Below, one piece after another: positions 15,301 through 25,863 of a DNA stretch of 64,000 bases. The position numbers and the translations under genes are program-made. Source of the DNA: Kofleriaceae bacterium (GTDB lineage Bacteria > Myxococcota_A > Polyangia > Haliangiales > Haliangiaceae); assembly GCA_020633495.1 (NCBI GenBank), contig JACKDR010000010.1, positions 124,001 to 188,000 of the forward strand, read 5' to 3'. The notes beneath the pieces are model-generated. The model ran no database searches. It saw only the letters and a list, made by a program, of their open reading frames with translations, and was not told the DNA's origin. Positions within the stretch are counted from its first letter, which is position 1. Each line of letters begins with the position of its first letter.

Positions 15301-16437
15301 ATGCCAGCCACCATGCAAGCCCGGTACACCATCCTCGAGCGCCTCGGCGGCGGCGGTCAGGCCGAGGTCTTCCGGGGCGTCGCCGAGTCGATGGCCGGCT
15401 TCAAGAAGTCCGTGGCGATCAAGCGGGTGCTGCCCAGCCTCACCAGCAACCCGATGTTCGTCGCGATGTTCCTCGACGAGGCCAAGCTGTCGCTGTTCCT
15501 GCAGCACGCCAACGTCGTCCACGTCTTCGACATCTCGCGCGCGCCCGACGGCACCTACTTCCTGGTGATGGAGTTCGTCGAGGGCTGCGACCTCAAGGCC
15601 CTGCTCGAGCGCGAGACCGCGCGCGGCAACCGGCTCGAGATCGCGCACGCGATCTACATCATGCTCGAGACCTGCAAGGGCCTGAACTACGCCCACACCC
15701 TCGAGCATCCCGAGACCCACGCGCCGCTCAACATCGTCCACCGCGACGTCTCGCCGCCCAACATCATGCTGTCGAAGAACGGCGAGGTGAAGGTCGTCGA
15801 CTTCGGCCTCGCCAAGGCCAACAGCCAGGTCGAGAGCACCGACCCCGGCGTGGTCAAGGGCAAGTTCGCGTACCTGTCGCCGGAGGCGGCGAGCGGCCTC
15901 GAGGTCGACCGCCGCACCGACGTCTTCGCGGTCGGCATCCTGCTGTGGGAGATGTTCACCGGCCGCCGCCTGTTCCACGCCGACTCGCCCTACCAGACGG
16001 TCGAGGCGGTGCGCGCCGCCCGCGTGCCGTCGATCACCGCGATCAACCCGGCGGTCGAGCCCGAGCTCGACGCCATCGTGCGCAAGGCCCTGGCCCGCGA
16101 CCCCGACCAGCGCTACCAGTGGGCCGCCGACCTCGGCGACGCGCTCGCCAACTACCTGTTCTCGCGGGGCATGAAGGTCACCGCGCGCGACATCGCCGCG
16201 CTGGTCCGCGACACCCGGGTCGAGCTGCTGCGCAAGGCCGCGCCCCGGGCGTCGCTGGTCGACGCGCTGGTCAACGACGAGCTCGCCGCGCTGACCTCGC
16301 TCGTCGGCGACGACCCGGCGCCGCCGCCGCCCCCGATCCCCGCCCGCGGCTCGCCGCCGCCGCAGGCCCCGGCCCAGAGCGACATGGTCGACACCGCGAG
16401 CTGGATCAACGATCTCGGGCTCGACGACATCGACTGA
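15301..16437 (+). CDS. Eukaryotic-like Ser/Thr protein kinase
   Basis: 378 residues. The kinase domain covers about residues 6-280: GGGGQAEVFRG glycine loop, VAIKRV lysine, HRDVSPPN catalytic loop (~146), DFGLA, and an activation segment with GKFAYLSPE. The tail is Pro-rich and ends MVDTASWINDLGLDDID. No transmembrane helix is seen, so it is a soluble kinase. HRDVS rather than HRDVK is typical of the myxobacterial group. A second ATG at 15313 is possible. It is divergent from the 14696-15136 membrane protein and followed 165 bases later by another kinase of the same type. Confidence 0.9.
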   Translation: MPATMQARYTILERLGGGGQAEVFRGVAESMAGFKKSVAIKRVLPSLTSNPMFVAMFLDEAKLSLFLQHANVVHVFDISRAPDGTYFLVMEFVEGCDLKALLERETARGNRLEIAHAIYIMLETCKGLNYAHTLEHPETHAPLNIVHRDVSPPNIMLSKNGEVKVVDFGLAKANSQVESTDPGVVKGKFAYLSPEAASGLEVDRRTDVFAVGILLWEMFTGRRLFHADSPYQTVEAVRAARVPSITAINPAVEPELDAIVRKALARDPDQRYQWAADLGDALANYLFSRGMKVTARDIAALVRDTRVELLRKAAPRASLVDALVNDELAALTSLVGDDPAPPPPPIPARGSPPPQAPAQSDMVDTASWINDLGLDDID

Positions 16438-16555
16438 CGCTCCTCGACGCTTCCTCGATCTCGCCTCCCCCCGTGACCGACGACGTGCCCGACGGCACGG
16501 CGGCGCTGTCGCGCGCGCCATGATCCACCCCCGTCGCGAACCTCGGTTGCGGTCG

Positions 16556-16586
16556 CGACGACGCGATGACCCGGATCGCGTCGTCG
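16556..16586. other. Perfect 12-bp inverted repeat between two kinase genes
   Basis: CGACGACGCGAT at 16556-16567 pairs perfectly with 16575-16586 across a 7-base loop. It ends 16 bases before the start codon of the second kinase gene. Without a U-tract it may be a weak terminator for the first kinase, an operator, or a hairpin limiting translation of the second. Confidence 0.5.
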
Positions 16587-16602
16587 GTGCCTCGTTCGAG
16601 AC

Positions 16603-17928
<1,326 letters not shown>

Positions 17929-18412
17929 TCGTGATCAAGGCCGAGCTGCCCGGCAAGTGGCCAGGGCGCGGCGGCGTGGCCGCGCTGATCGGCGGCGCGA
18001 TCGCCGCGATCTACCTGTACTGGTGGCCGACCCACGTCGTCGTGGTGTCGGGCGGCGGCGCCGAGATGCACGTCGAGCGCTACCGGCTGATCGGCTCGAC
18101 GACGCTGTCGCTGGACGGCAAGCCGGTGACGCTGACCAGCCACGACGACCGGACCTGGGTCGTCAACCGCAGCGAGCGCGAGGTCCGGGTGTCGAGCTTC
18201 GTCTACTCCAAGACGTCGTTCCCCAACTACGACGAGCCCGACGTCATCCCGCCCGGGACCGCGCGCGAGGTCGTCGCCGACGAGATCGAGCACGTCGGCC
18301 CCGGCGACCGACCGCCGCGATCGATCTCGTCGGACACCGGCTTCGAGGTCAAGTACTGGCTGACCTGGTGACGCCGCTGGACAGCGGCCATCGCGGCTGA
18401 TGGAATGGGCGG

Positions 18413-18883
18413 ATGTCGGTCCGCCGCGCCACCGTCGACGACGCCGCCGCGCTGGCCTCGCTGTGCGCCGAGGTCCAGGCGCTGCACGTCGCGGCGATGC
18501 CTCACCTGTACCGCCGGTTCGACGACCTCGCGCCGGTGATCGCCGACTTCCGCGACCGCCTCGGCGACGACGCCCGGGCGTCGTGGATCGCCGAGGTCGA
18601 CGGCGTCGCCGCCGGCTACGTCTGCACCCAGGTGGTGCGGCAGGCGGCGCACGTCTACGCCCTGGCCCGCGCCCACCTCTACGTCGACCAGATGGGCGTG
18701 CGCGCCGATCTTCGCGGCCGCGGCGTCGGCCGCGCCCTGATCGACGAGGTCCGCGCCCACGCCCGCGCGCTCGCCCTGCCCCGCGTCGTCCTCGACGTCC
18801 AGGGCTTCAACGCCGGCGCCGAGGCGTTCTACCGCCGCCTCGGCTTCACCACCCGCAAGCACACCATGGACCTCACGCCGTGA
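18413..18883 (+). CDS. GNAT-family N-acetyltransferase
   Basis: 156 residues. The acetyl-CoA binding loop is seen as VDQMGVRADLRGRGVGRALIDEV (R/Q-x-x-G-x-G/A), followed by LDVQGFNAGAEAFYRRLGF, the C-terminal motif of the family. The substrate is unknown. The stop overlaps the GTG of the next gene by four bases, so the two are translationally coupled. Confidence 0.88.
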   Translation: MSVRRATVDDAAALASLCAEVQALHVAAMPHLYRRFDDLAPVIADFRDRLGDDARASWIAEVDGVAAGYVCTQVVRQAAHVYALARAHLYVDQMGVRADLRGRGVGRALIDEVRAHARALALPRVVLDVQGFNAGAEAFYRRLGFTTRKHTMDLTP

Positions 18884-19899
18884 CCGACCAGCCGCCCGAG
18901 ACCTTCCGCTTCGATCGCCTGGAAGATCTGGCGCGCCTGCCCTGGTTCGACGTCGACGGTGACCGCCTGGTGGTCGCCGATCGTTCGGTCGGCCCGGTGA
19001 TCGACATGCACGCGCACTACGCGCTGCCGACGCTGTGGCCGCGCCGCATCGACATGACCCGCCAGACCGAGCGCACCGAGCTGCTGCTGCCGTGCTGCGC
19101 CCGCCACGACCTCGACGTCTACGCCAACCACAACTTCGGCAAGCTCGGCATCCGCAAGCTCAAGCGCGAGCTGGTGCTCGGCGGCGCCACCGGCCTCGGC
19201 AAGCGCAAGACCCACACCGCGCCCAACCTCGAGCGTGACTGCCGCGACATGGGCATCGTCCACAGCGCGATCCTCGCGATCGACATGGGCATCCCCAGCC
19301 ACCACGTCCACGACACGATCACCACGGCCGGGGCGCTGGGCACGACGACGCCGTTCGGCAGCGTCCACCCACGCAAGCGCAAGCCCAAGGAGAAGCTGGA
19401 GGACCAGCTCCACCGCGGCGCCCGCGGCCTCAAGCTGCACCCGCAGCTGCAGCAGTTCATGCCCGACGCCCCGGCGGCCAGGGAGCTGTACCGGCTGGCC
19501 GCGCGCGAGCGCATCCCGGTGATCTGGCACTGCGGCCCGGTCGGCATCGAGCTGCCGAGCGCGCGCAAGTTCGTCGAGATCCCCAACTACGAGCCACCGC
19601 TGGCCGACCACCCCGAGACCACGTTCCTGCTCGGCCACGCCGGCGCGCTGGCCTGCGACCAGGCGATCGGGCTGCAGAAGAAGTACGGCAACGCCTACCT
19701 CGAGGTGTCGTGCATCAGCCTGAGCCAGATGCGCCAGGTGATCGAGGAGGCGGATCCGGATCGCATCGTCTACGGCACCGACTGGCCGTTCTATCACCAC
19801 GCCCTCGCGCTCGCGAAGGTGCTGGTCGCGACCGAGGGCCGGCCCGAGCTGCGCCGCAAGATCCTGCACGACAACGCGGCGCGGCTGCTCGGCCTCTGA
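18880..19899 (+). CDS. Amidohydrolase (TIM-barrel, amidohydrolase-2-like) family protein
   Basis: 339 residues from a GTG overlapping the GNAT stop. Metal-site motifs are in order: IDMHAHYALP (H-x-H), GARGLKLHPQL (Lys/His on a strand), PVIWHCGPVG (His), FLLGHAGAL, and YGTDWPFY (Asp before the C-terminal strand). This is the amidohydrolase-2 pattern, whose members hydrolyse or decarboxylate diverse substrates. A Lys/Arg-rich insert (GKLGIRKLKREL, HPRKRKPKEKLEDQL) may form a lid. The substrate cannot be read from the sequence. Coupling to an acetyltransferase hints at processing of an amine or amino sugar. Confidence 0.85.
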   Translation: MTDQPPETFRFDRLEDLARLPWFDVDGDRLVVADRSVGPVIDMHAHYALPTLWPRRIDMTRQTERTELLLPCCARHDLDVYANHNFGKLGIRKLKRELVLGGATGLGKRKTHTAPNLERDCRDMGIVHSAILAIDMGIPSHHVHDTITTAGALGTTTPFGSVHPRKRKPKEKLEDQLHRGARGLKLHPQLQQFMPDAPAARELYRLAARERIPVIWHCGPVGIELPSARKFVEIPNYEPPLADHPETTFLLGHAGALACDQAIGLQKKYGNAYLEVSCISLSQMRQVIEEADPDRIVYGTDWPFYHHALALAKVLVATEGRPELRRKILHDNAARLLGL

Positions 19900-19987
19900 G
19901 CCCGACGCTCACCCCGATCGCTCGACCGACGGCCGTCGGAGATTTGCCGCAAGTCGAACCGGGTCTGGTCGCCTGGTCGACGTGGTT

Positions 19988-20136
19988 CGCTCACCTCGAG
20001 CGGAGCCCGAGCGGCGCAGCCGCGAGGGCGTAGTCGAGAGGGCGTGGATCGGTGCGGTCTCGGCGGCGCACCGGTGCCCGCCCCCTCGACTGCGGGGTCG
20101 GTGCTGCGCACCTCCCCCTCCGCTCGGGGTGAGTGC
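19988..20136. repeat. Palindromic dispersed intergenic repeat, copy 2
   Basis: The arm from CTCACCTCGAGCGGAGC (~19990) to CGTGGATCGG (~20052) is nearly identical to the right arm of the 11.8-kb element. The arm from CCCCCTCGACTGCGGGGTC (~20082) to GCTCGGGGTGAG (~20132) matches its left arm, so the arms are in reversed order here. The rest of the 19900-20252 interval contains no convincing gene or promoter. Two copies within 9 kb suggest an abundant genomic element. Confidence 0.7.
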
Positions 20137-20252
20137 TGTCAGGCCCAAACCCGCGGTCAGCCGATCGCTGCGCCACGCAAGATCAGCGGCTTGGCCCAGC
20201 TGTTCGTTAGGAGCGCAGCCCGCGCGGCGCTGCCGCGGTGCGCCCGCGGCGC

Positions 20253-20705
20253 TCACGGCGCCTGCTCGGCCTGGCCGCGCGGCCGGCGCCGGCAGCGCGC
20301 CGCGCGCCGGCGGTCCTCCTGCTCGATGCGCCGGCGCTGCTCGGGATCCTCCTCGACGGTGCCGTGGACCTCGGCCAGCGGCGTCCAGCCGCCGATCAGC
20401 ACCGCGGCCACCCCGGCGACCGAGCGCACCAGCTCGTCGCGGCCCCGGTGCGAGCAGTCGTCGTCGCCGGGATCCGGCGTGCCGTCGTCGTCGCCGCTGC
20501 CGGCGGGGCCGCGCCGGGCCTCGGCGTCCTCGGCCCACGGGTTGCCCGGCTCGCGGGTCGGATCGCGCGTCGGGTCGGGATCGCGGCGCGGCTGCGACCA
20601 GTCCTCGCGCAGCACGCCGACGCCGACCCCGGTGCGATGCGACACGCAGCCGACCTGCGCGCACCACGCCATCGCCGTGCTCGCGATCCAGGGAGCCAGC
20701 CGCAC
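20253..20705 (-). CDS. Hypothetical protein, Asp/Arg/Pro-rich
   Basis: 150 residues. After a short hydrophobic start, the middle is low-complexity and charged (RRDPDPTRDPTREPGNPWAED). A possible membrane-spanning segment (LVRSVAGVAAVLIGGW) follows, then a very basic tail. No family recognised. It lies 45 bases downstream of the broken lipoprotein gene on the same strand. Composition alone does not prove it is translated. Confidence 0.45.
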   Translation of the reverse strand: MRLAPWIASTAMAWCAQVGCVSHRTGVGVGVLREDWSQPRRDPDPTRDPTREPGNPWAEDAEARRGPAGSGDDDGTPDPGDDDCSHRGRDELVRSVAGVAAVLIGGWTPLAEVHGTVEEDPEQRRRIEQEDRRRAARCRRRPRGQAEQAP

Positions 20706-20750
20706 CGCGATGGGACCGTCGACGGCGCGCCCGGGTTGCCCGGCCGTCGG

Positions 20751-21706
20751 TCAGGGCCCGGCGCGGCCGCCGTCGCCCCGCCCGGGCCCGGCGAGGTCGC
20801 GGAGCGCCTCGTACGGGAAGTACTGGAAGCCGGCGATGCGCGGCACCGGCGCGCCGTCGCCGCGCGCCTCGTCGACGTCGGCGCCGAACGCGGCCTCGGC
20901 GGCGGCGAGGTCGTGGTCGGCGAGCCAGGCGTGCATGTCGCCGTCGCCGCGCGCGTAGAGGATCGGCCAGATCGCGACGCCGGTGGCGGCGACCGCGCGC
21001 AGCCGGTCGCGGCGGTGGCCGCCGGCGTGGGCGCGGCCGGGGTCGGCGACGTTATGTAGTTGAGCAGGACGTCGTCGGCGCGGGCGGCGATCGCGGCGGC
21101 CTCGGCGGCGGTCGGCGCGCCGAGGTACGCCGCGACCCGCAGGTGCTCGCCGCGCGCCGCGGCCGCGACGGCGGCGGCGCGCATGGCGTCGAGCAGCGCC
21201 GCCATCGGCGCGAAGCAGGGCCGGACCCCGGCCGCGGCGTCGTCGCCGGCGCAGGCGTGCCAGTACTCGAGCTCGGTCACGACCAGGTCGAAGCGCGCCG
21301 CCGGACGCCGGCGCCCGAGGTCGACGACGTCGGCGAGCCGCGCCGCGGCCGCGATCGGCGCGCCGACCTCGACGACGCCCGCGGCTCGCAGCGTCGCGAT
21401 CAGCGCCGCCAGGTGGCGCTCGCCGTCGGCGTCGCCGAGCAACGGGCCCAGGCCGTACAGCACGACCCGGCTGATCGCGTGGTCGTGGACGAACCTTGCC
21501 AGGTCGGCGCCCCCGTCGGGCGCCGCGATCACCGCCGGGGTGTCGGCGACGTAGAGGCCACGGCGCGGCGGCGATGGCGCGTCCGCCGCGCGTGCCGCGC
21601 CGATCGTCCCGCGTGGCGCGTGATCGCCATGACACGAGGTGGAAAGCGCGAGCGCGGTGACGATCGCGACCACGACGCCCGCGCGGACCGACGAAATGGC
21701 GCTCAC
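20751..21706 (-). pseudogene. TIM-barrel-like lipoprotein interrupted by a one-base frameshift
   Basis: From GTG 21706 a signal peptide with lipobox (VAIVTALALSTSC) leads into a domain reading RGLYVADTPAVIA, VVLYGLGPLL, FDLVVTELEYWH and LRVAAYLGAP. This resembles a glycoside-hydrolase-like TIM barrel. The frame is good up to DDVLLNYI and is then lost at ~21053. Adding one base there restores Y-I-N-V-A-D-P-G and continues in the other frame through WPILYARGDGDMHAW and FQYFPYEALRDLAG to the stop at 20751. It is either a real pseudogene or an assembly error. It is divergent from the exopolysaccharide operon, so a polysaccharide-cleaving role is plausible; this is inference. Confidence 0.6.
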
Positions 21707-21849
21707 CGCGACGTTCCTGTCACTGCGACACCCGTGTTCCGGCGCCGGTCGCGGCCACCGGAGCGCACCGGGCCGCGCGCGACGCGACGTCACGCGACCT
21801 CGCCCGCGCCGACGACGATGGCGCTCGATTTGCAGTGCCGACGCGCTCC

Positions 21850-23004
21850 ATGTCCACGCAGTCTCGCACGCTCGTCGTCGTCGGGTTCGTTCTCTGCCTC
21901 GCCTTGCCGCAATCGTCCGCCGTCGCGTCGCCGACCACCGACGGCGCGATCGCGAGCGCCACCACCGACGACGACGCGACGATCGACGCCCGCTGCCGCC
22001 GCCTGCGCGCCGCCGCCGACTCGACCGCCGACCTGCTCGACGGCCCGTCGATCGGCCTGCAGCTGCTGCACGTGCCGCGCGCCGGCGGCGCCACCGCCGA
22101 TCCGGATCCGACGCTGCGCGACGACGGCTACACCGCGCGCGCGGTAGTGTCGTTCGCACCGCTCGACCTGCTGCGCGCCCGCAAGGTCCGCCGCGCCGCC
22201 GACGCCAGCTGCGACGCCGCCCGCGCCGCGGTGCCGGTGACCCGGGTGCTGGCCCAGGGCGCCAGCTACGGCCGCGCCGCCGCGCTGCGCGCGCAGCTCG
22301 AGGTCTACGACCAGCACGCCGACCGCGTCGACGAGCTGCTCGCCGACGCCCGCGACCGTCGCGACCGCCAGGTCGACACCGTCCTCGAGCTCGACGAGCT
22401 GGTGCTGCGGACCCTGCGCCTGCGTCGCGAGCGGGCCGCGGCCGGCCGCGACCTCGCCGCGCTCGAGGCCCAGGGCGACGACCAGGAGCTGACCGCGGCG
22501 ACCTGGGCCGCGCTCGCCGACCACGACCGTGCCGTCCTCGACGCCGAGCGCGAGCAGTCGTCGCTGCGCCGCCTGTCCGGCTGGCAGGTCGACGTCCAGC
22601 TCGGCGCGGTGCCCGGCGCCCACCCCGACTGGTACGGGCTGGTGTCGCTGTCGATCGACCTCGGCACGATCGGCCAGCGCCGCGCCGAGCGCCGCTACCT
22701 GGCGGCGCGGCGCGACGAGGTCGCCGGCGCCGACACCGAGCTACGGGGCCGCCTCGACGCCTTCCGCCGCACCCTGGCGGCCGGCGTCCCCGAGCTGGAG
22801 GACGAGCTGGCGCTGGTCGACGAGCAGCTCGCGCTGATCACCGCCGAACGCACGCAACTCGCCGCCCGCGCGGCCGACAGATGGACCCACCAGGACGCCG
22901 CCCTCGAGCTCGACGCCATCGCGCTCGAGGCCCAGCACGCCTACCTCGCCCACCTCCTCGCGTCCCACCGCACCGCCTCCCCCCCGCCCGGAACCGAACC
23001 ATGA
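21850..23004 (+). CDS. Periplasmic or outer-membrane coiled-coil protein of an exopolysaccharide export operon (TolC-like)
   Basis: 384 residues. A signal peptide (RTLVVVGFVLCLALPQSSAVA) precedes a long helical protein with charged heptads (VDELLADARDRRDRQVDTVLEL and a second block near the C terminus). Between them a strand-rich stretch (WQVDVQLGAVPG, WYGLVSLSIDLGTIGQRRAER) resembles the outer-membrane beta strands of TolC-family efflux proteins. It is shorter than TolC, and the family call is tentative. Its ATGA overlap with the membrane-fusion gene supports a joint export function. An upstream GTG at 21835 is a less likely start. Confidence 0.65.
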   Translation: MSTQSRTLVVVGFVLCLALPQSSAVASPTTDGAIASATTDDDATIDARCRRLRAAADSTADLLDGPSIGLQLLHVPRAGGATADPDPTLRDDGYTARAVVSFAPLDLLRARKVRRAADASCDAARAAVPVTRVLAQGASYGRAAALRAQLEVYDQHADRVDELLADARDRRDRQVDTVLELDELVLRTLRLRRERAAAGRDLAALEAQGDDQELTAATWAALADHDRAVLDAEREQSSLRRLSGWQVDVQLGAVPGAHPDWYGLVSLSIDLGTIGQRRAERRYLAARRDEVAGADTELRGRLDAFRRTLAAGVPELEDELALVDEQLALITAERTQLAARAADRWTHQDAALELDAIALEAQHAYLAHLLASHRTASPPPGTEP

Positions 23005-24101
23005 GCATCGAGCTGTCCTCCTCGTACGGCGCCGAGACCTCGGCGTCCCACGTCCGCACCCGCATCGCCGCGCTCGCCGCGCTCGCCGTCACCGCCGCGG
23101 TGCTGGGCTGGCTGGCGCGCAACATCTACTACATCGCCACCGACTCGTGGGTCGCCCCGATCCAGCTGTCGCCCGACAGCGACAAGGTCGTGCAGCTGCG
23201 CCTGCAGCTGAGCCGGCAGACCTCCGAGCTGGCCCGGGTCGAGGCCGAGGTCGCGCGCATCGACGCCGACGTCGACGCCATCGACGCCGCGATCGCCAGC
23301 CTGTCGACGATGCGCGGCGAGTCGAAGCAGTCGATGACCTGGGAGGCCGGCGTCCGCGGCGAGGAGCTGGCCCGCCTCGACCGCGTCGTCGCCCACCTGC
23401 AGCAGCAGCGCGAGCTGCTGGGTCGGCTCCAGGATCGCCAGCGCGACGTCACCAGCGAGGCCCGCGACGATCTCGCCGCCGGCCTGATCGACCGCGACGA
23501 GCTGCGCCGCCAGGAGCAGGCGCTCGACGGCCTGGCCCTGCAGGTCAGCGACAACGAGCGCCAGCTCGAGGAGGCCCAGCTGCGCCGCCGCGAGGCCGAC
23601 ATCGCGCGGCGCGCCTACCGCGCCGAGCTCGACGGCGACGGCGCGACCAGCGCGGGGCCGGCGCTGCCGCGCGGCCGCATGCCCGAGGTCGCGGCCGGCG
23701 ACGAGCGCGAGACCCGGCTCGAGATCGAGATGATGAAGCTGGCGTCGGAGCGGCGCGGCCTGGTCGCGGTGCGCGCCGCCGCCGCCGATCGCCTGGCCAA
23801 GGAGCGCGAGCTGCTCGACGAGATCCAGGCTCGGCCGCTGTACCGCGCGATGCACACCAGCACCGACGTCGCGTTCGTGCCCTACGACGATCTCGACGGC
23901 GTCGTGCCCGGCGCGCGGGTCATGGCCTGCGTGTGGGGCCTGTTCTCGTGCCACGACGTCGGCCGCGTCACCGAGATCCTGCCCGGCGAGGTCGTGACCG
24001 AGGACCCGTGGGGCGATCTGGCCCGCGGCCAGTTCATCGTCCTCGACCTCGACGAGCCCGGCGCGATCCGCGAGAAGGTCCTGCGGGTCCGGGGCGAGTG
24101 A
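23001..24101 (+). CDS. Membrane-fusion (HlyD-like) protein with long coiled coil
   Basis: 366 residues; the ATG overlaps the previous stop. One N-terminal transmembrane helix (ALAALAVTAAVLGWLARNIYYI) is followed by the start of a barrel-like segment (WVAPIQLSPDSDKV). Next come about 200 residues of coiled coil (SRQTSELARVEAEVARIDAD and others) and a C-terminal beta domain (VAFVPYDDLDGVVPGARV, GRVTEILPGEVVTED). This is the layout of HlyD/Alg44-type periplasmic adaptors. Placed between a TolC-like gene and a glycosyltransferase, it probably links synthesis at the inner membrane to export. Confidence 0.8.
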   Translation: MSIELSSSYGAETSASHVRTRIAALAALAVTAAVLGWLARNIYYIATDSWVAPIQLSPDSDKVVQLRLQLSRQTSELARVEAEVARIDADVDAIDAAIASLSTMRGESKQSMTWEAGVRGEELARLDRVVAHLQQQRELLGRLQDRQRDVTSEARDDLAAGLIDRDELRRQEQALDGLALQVSDNERQLEEAQLRRREADIARRAYRAELDGDGATSAGPALPRGRMPEVAAGDERETRLEIEMMKLASERRGLVAVRAAAADRLAKERELLDEIQARPLYRAMHTSTDVAFVPYDDLDGVVPGARVMACVWGLFSCHDVGRVTEILPGEVVTEDPWGDLARGQFIVLDLDEPGAIREKVLRVRGE

Positions 24102-24105
24102 CGCC

Positions 24106-25863
24106 ATGGACAAGGTGATCTGGCACCTCCGCAGCGCCGGCGGCGTCGAGCTGGTCGGGTCGCTGTGGCTGCCGCTGGTGGTGGGCCTGACCCTGTACTA
24201 CTCCAGCTACCTGCCCATCCTGGTCCGCGCGCTGGCCCGCAAGGCGTCGGCGCCGCGGCCGCTGCCCGCGCTGGACCCCGGCGTCGGCCACGACCTGCTG
24301 GTCGTGCTGCCGACGCTGCTGCGCCGCCGCGACGAGCTGCTCGGGCTGCAGCGCGCGATCACCAGCATCCTCGACAACGGCTACCCGGGCCACCTGGTGG
24401 TGTGCCCGGCGATCGACCACGCGGCGTACGCGCCGCACCTGGTGCGCGACCTCGAGGCCTGGCTGGCGCGGCGGCGGCCCCGCGCCGACGTCACGATCCT
24501 GATCGCGACCCGCGACGCCCGCGGCGGCAAGGCGATGGCGGTCGAGGCCGGCGTCGCCGCGGTCCACGCCGCGGTCGCGCGCGGCGAGCTGGCGGCGTTC
24601 CCGACGATCTTCGTCAACATGGACGCCGACAGCGAGCTCGGCGATCACGCGCTGCGGCTGCTGGCGGCGCGCCTGACCCGACGCGGCCGGCTGTCGCGGC
24701 GGCGCCCCATGATCGTCGCGTCCAACGTCACCGTCGGCAAGGAGGTCTACTGGCACGGCTGGCGCGGCTTCTTCACGGTGCGCGGCCAGCTCGCGCTGCA
24801 GGTCGCGCGCGAGTACCTCACGTCGATCAGCCTGGCCCGCAACAACTGGCGCGTCATCCCGGTCAGCGGCGTGTCCGGCGCCCTGTACTGCACCTGGTCC
24901 GAGCTGTACCTGGCCGGGCCGCGCTACGCCGGCTTCGTCGGGACGCTGCGGCGCCGCGACTGGGTCCGCTGGTGGCTGGGCGGCGGCGCGCCGTCGCTGG
25001 CGCGGTCGACCGCCGCGCCCGTGCCCGAGGCCATGACCGGCCCCGGCGACGACACCTGGATGGCGTGGCTGGCGCTGTCGGCGCGGTGGCGCGCCGGCCG
25101 GATCTGCCTCGAGCTGCCGCGGACGCCGCTACACGCGCTGGTCGAGCTGATCCGCTCGTACGTGTTCCGGCCCATCGCCTACGCCGCCGACGCCCGCGTC
25201 TTCACCTCGACGCCGACGACGATCCGCGCCCTGTTCAAGCAGCGGGTGCGGTGGAACTCGTCGCGGATCTGGCTGCTGCACCGGTTCCGCGGCTCGATGT
25301 GGTTCCACTGGAGCGCCGGCGCGGTGGTCTACCTCGACGCCGCGATCGTCCTGGTCATGCACGGCATGATCCTCGCGGGCCTGCTGCTGTGGCCGCTCGC
25401 CGAGCGCCCGCAGCAGTGGCTGGCGATGCTGCTGATCGCCAACGTCGCCTACGGGATCGTCCGCGCCGGCGCCACGCTGCTGGCGATGATCCAGGACGAC
25501 GACGTCCGCGGCCAGTGGCACAAGCTGCTGGCGCTGCCGCTGTCGGGCCTGTTCCACCTGGTCTTCAACATCCTGACCACGGCGGTCGGGCTGGTCCAGG
25601 ACCTCTTGCTGTTCGGCGTCAACACCGGGTTCTCCCCCGAGGAGACGCTGATCCGCGCCGGCACCGGCCGGGTCGCGCTCGCCTACCGCGTCCGTCGCGC
25701 CGCGCTGCTGACGGTGCGCAGCGCGATCCACGGCGACGTCCCGTTCGGCCGGTTCTGGTTCGGCTGGGGCGAGACGCCGTGGACGCCCGACGGCTACCGG
25801 GGCTGGACCGATCCGCGGGCGCGGCGCCCGGCGGTGGCGCTGCGGCGGCGCCGTCGCCGCTAG
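24106..25863 (+). CDS. Processive GT2 family glycosyltransferase (Alg8/cellulose synthase-like)
   Basis: 585 residues, four bases after the membrane-fusion gene. One or two N-terminal helices precede a GT-A domain with VNMDADSE (D-x-D, ~171), GDDTW (acceptor-site acidic residues, ~314) and QRVRW (Q/R-x-x-R-W product-binding motif, ~379). Several transmembrane helices follow (VVYLDAAIVLVMHGMILAGLLLW and others). This is the diagnostic set for processive polysaccharide synthases. The sugar made is unknown. With the two preceding genes it forms a compact synthesis-export unit resembling alginate Alg8/Alg44. Its TAG stop overlaps the stop of the converging gene through CTAG. Confidence 0.88.
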   Translation: MDKVIWHLRSAGGVELVGSLWLPLVVGLTLYYSSYLPILVRALARKASAPRPLPALDPGVGHDLLVVLPTLLRRRDELLGLQRAITSILDNGYPGHLVVCPAIDHAAYAPHLVRDLEAWLARRRPRADVTILIATRDARGGKAMAVEAGVAAVHAAVARGELAAFPTIFVNMDADSELGDHALRLLAARLTRRGRLSRRRPMIVASNVTVGKEVYWHGWRGFFTVRGQLALQVAREYLTSISLARNNWRVIPVSGVSGALYCTWSELYLAGPRYAGFVGTLRRRDWVRWWLGGGAPSLARSTAAPVPEAMTGPGDDTWMAWLALSARWRAGRICLELPRTPLHALVELIRSYVFRPIAYAADARVFTSTPTTIRALFKQRVRWNSSRIWLLHRFRGSMWFHWSAGAVVYLDAAIVLVMHGMILAGLLLWPLAERPQQWLAMLLIANVAYGIVRAGATLLAMIQDDDVRGQWHKLLALPLSGLFHLVFNILTTAVGLVQDLLLFGVNTGFSPEETLIRAGTGRVALAYRVRRAALLTVRSAIHGDVPFGRFWFGWGETPWTPDGYRGWTDPRARRPAVALRRRRRR

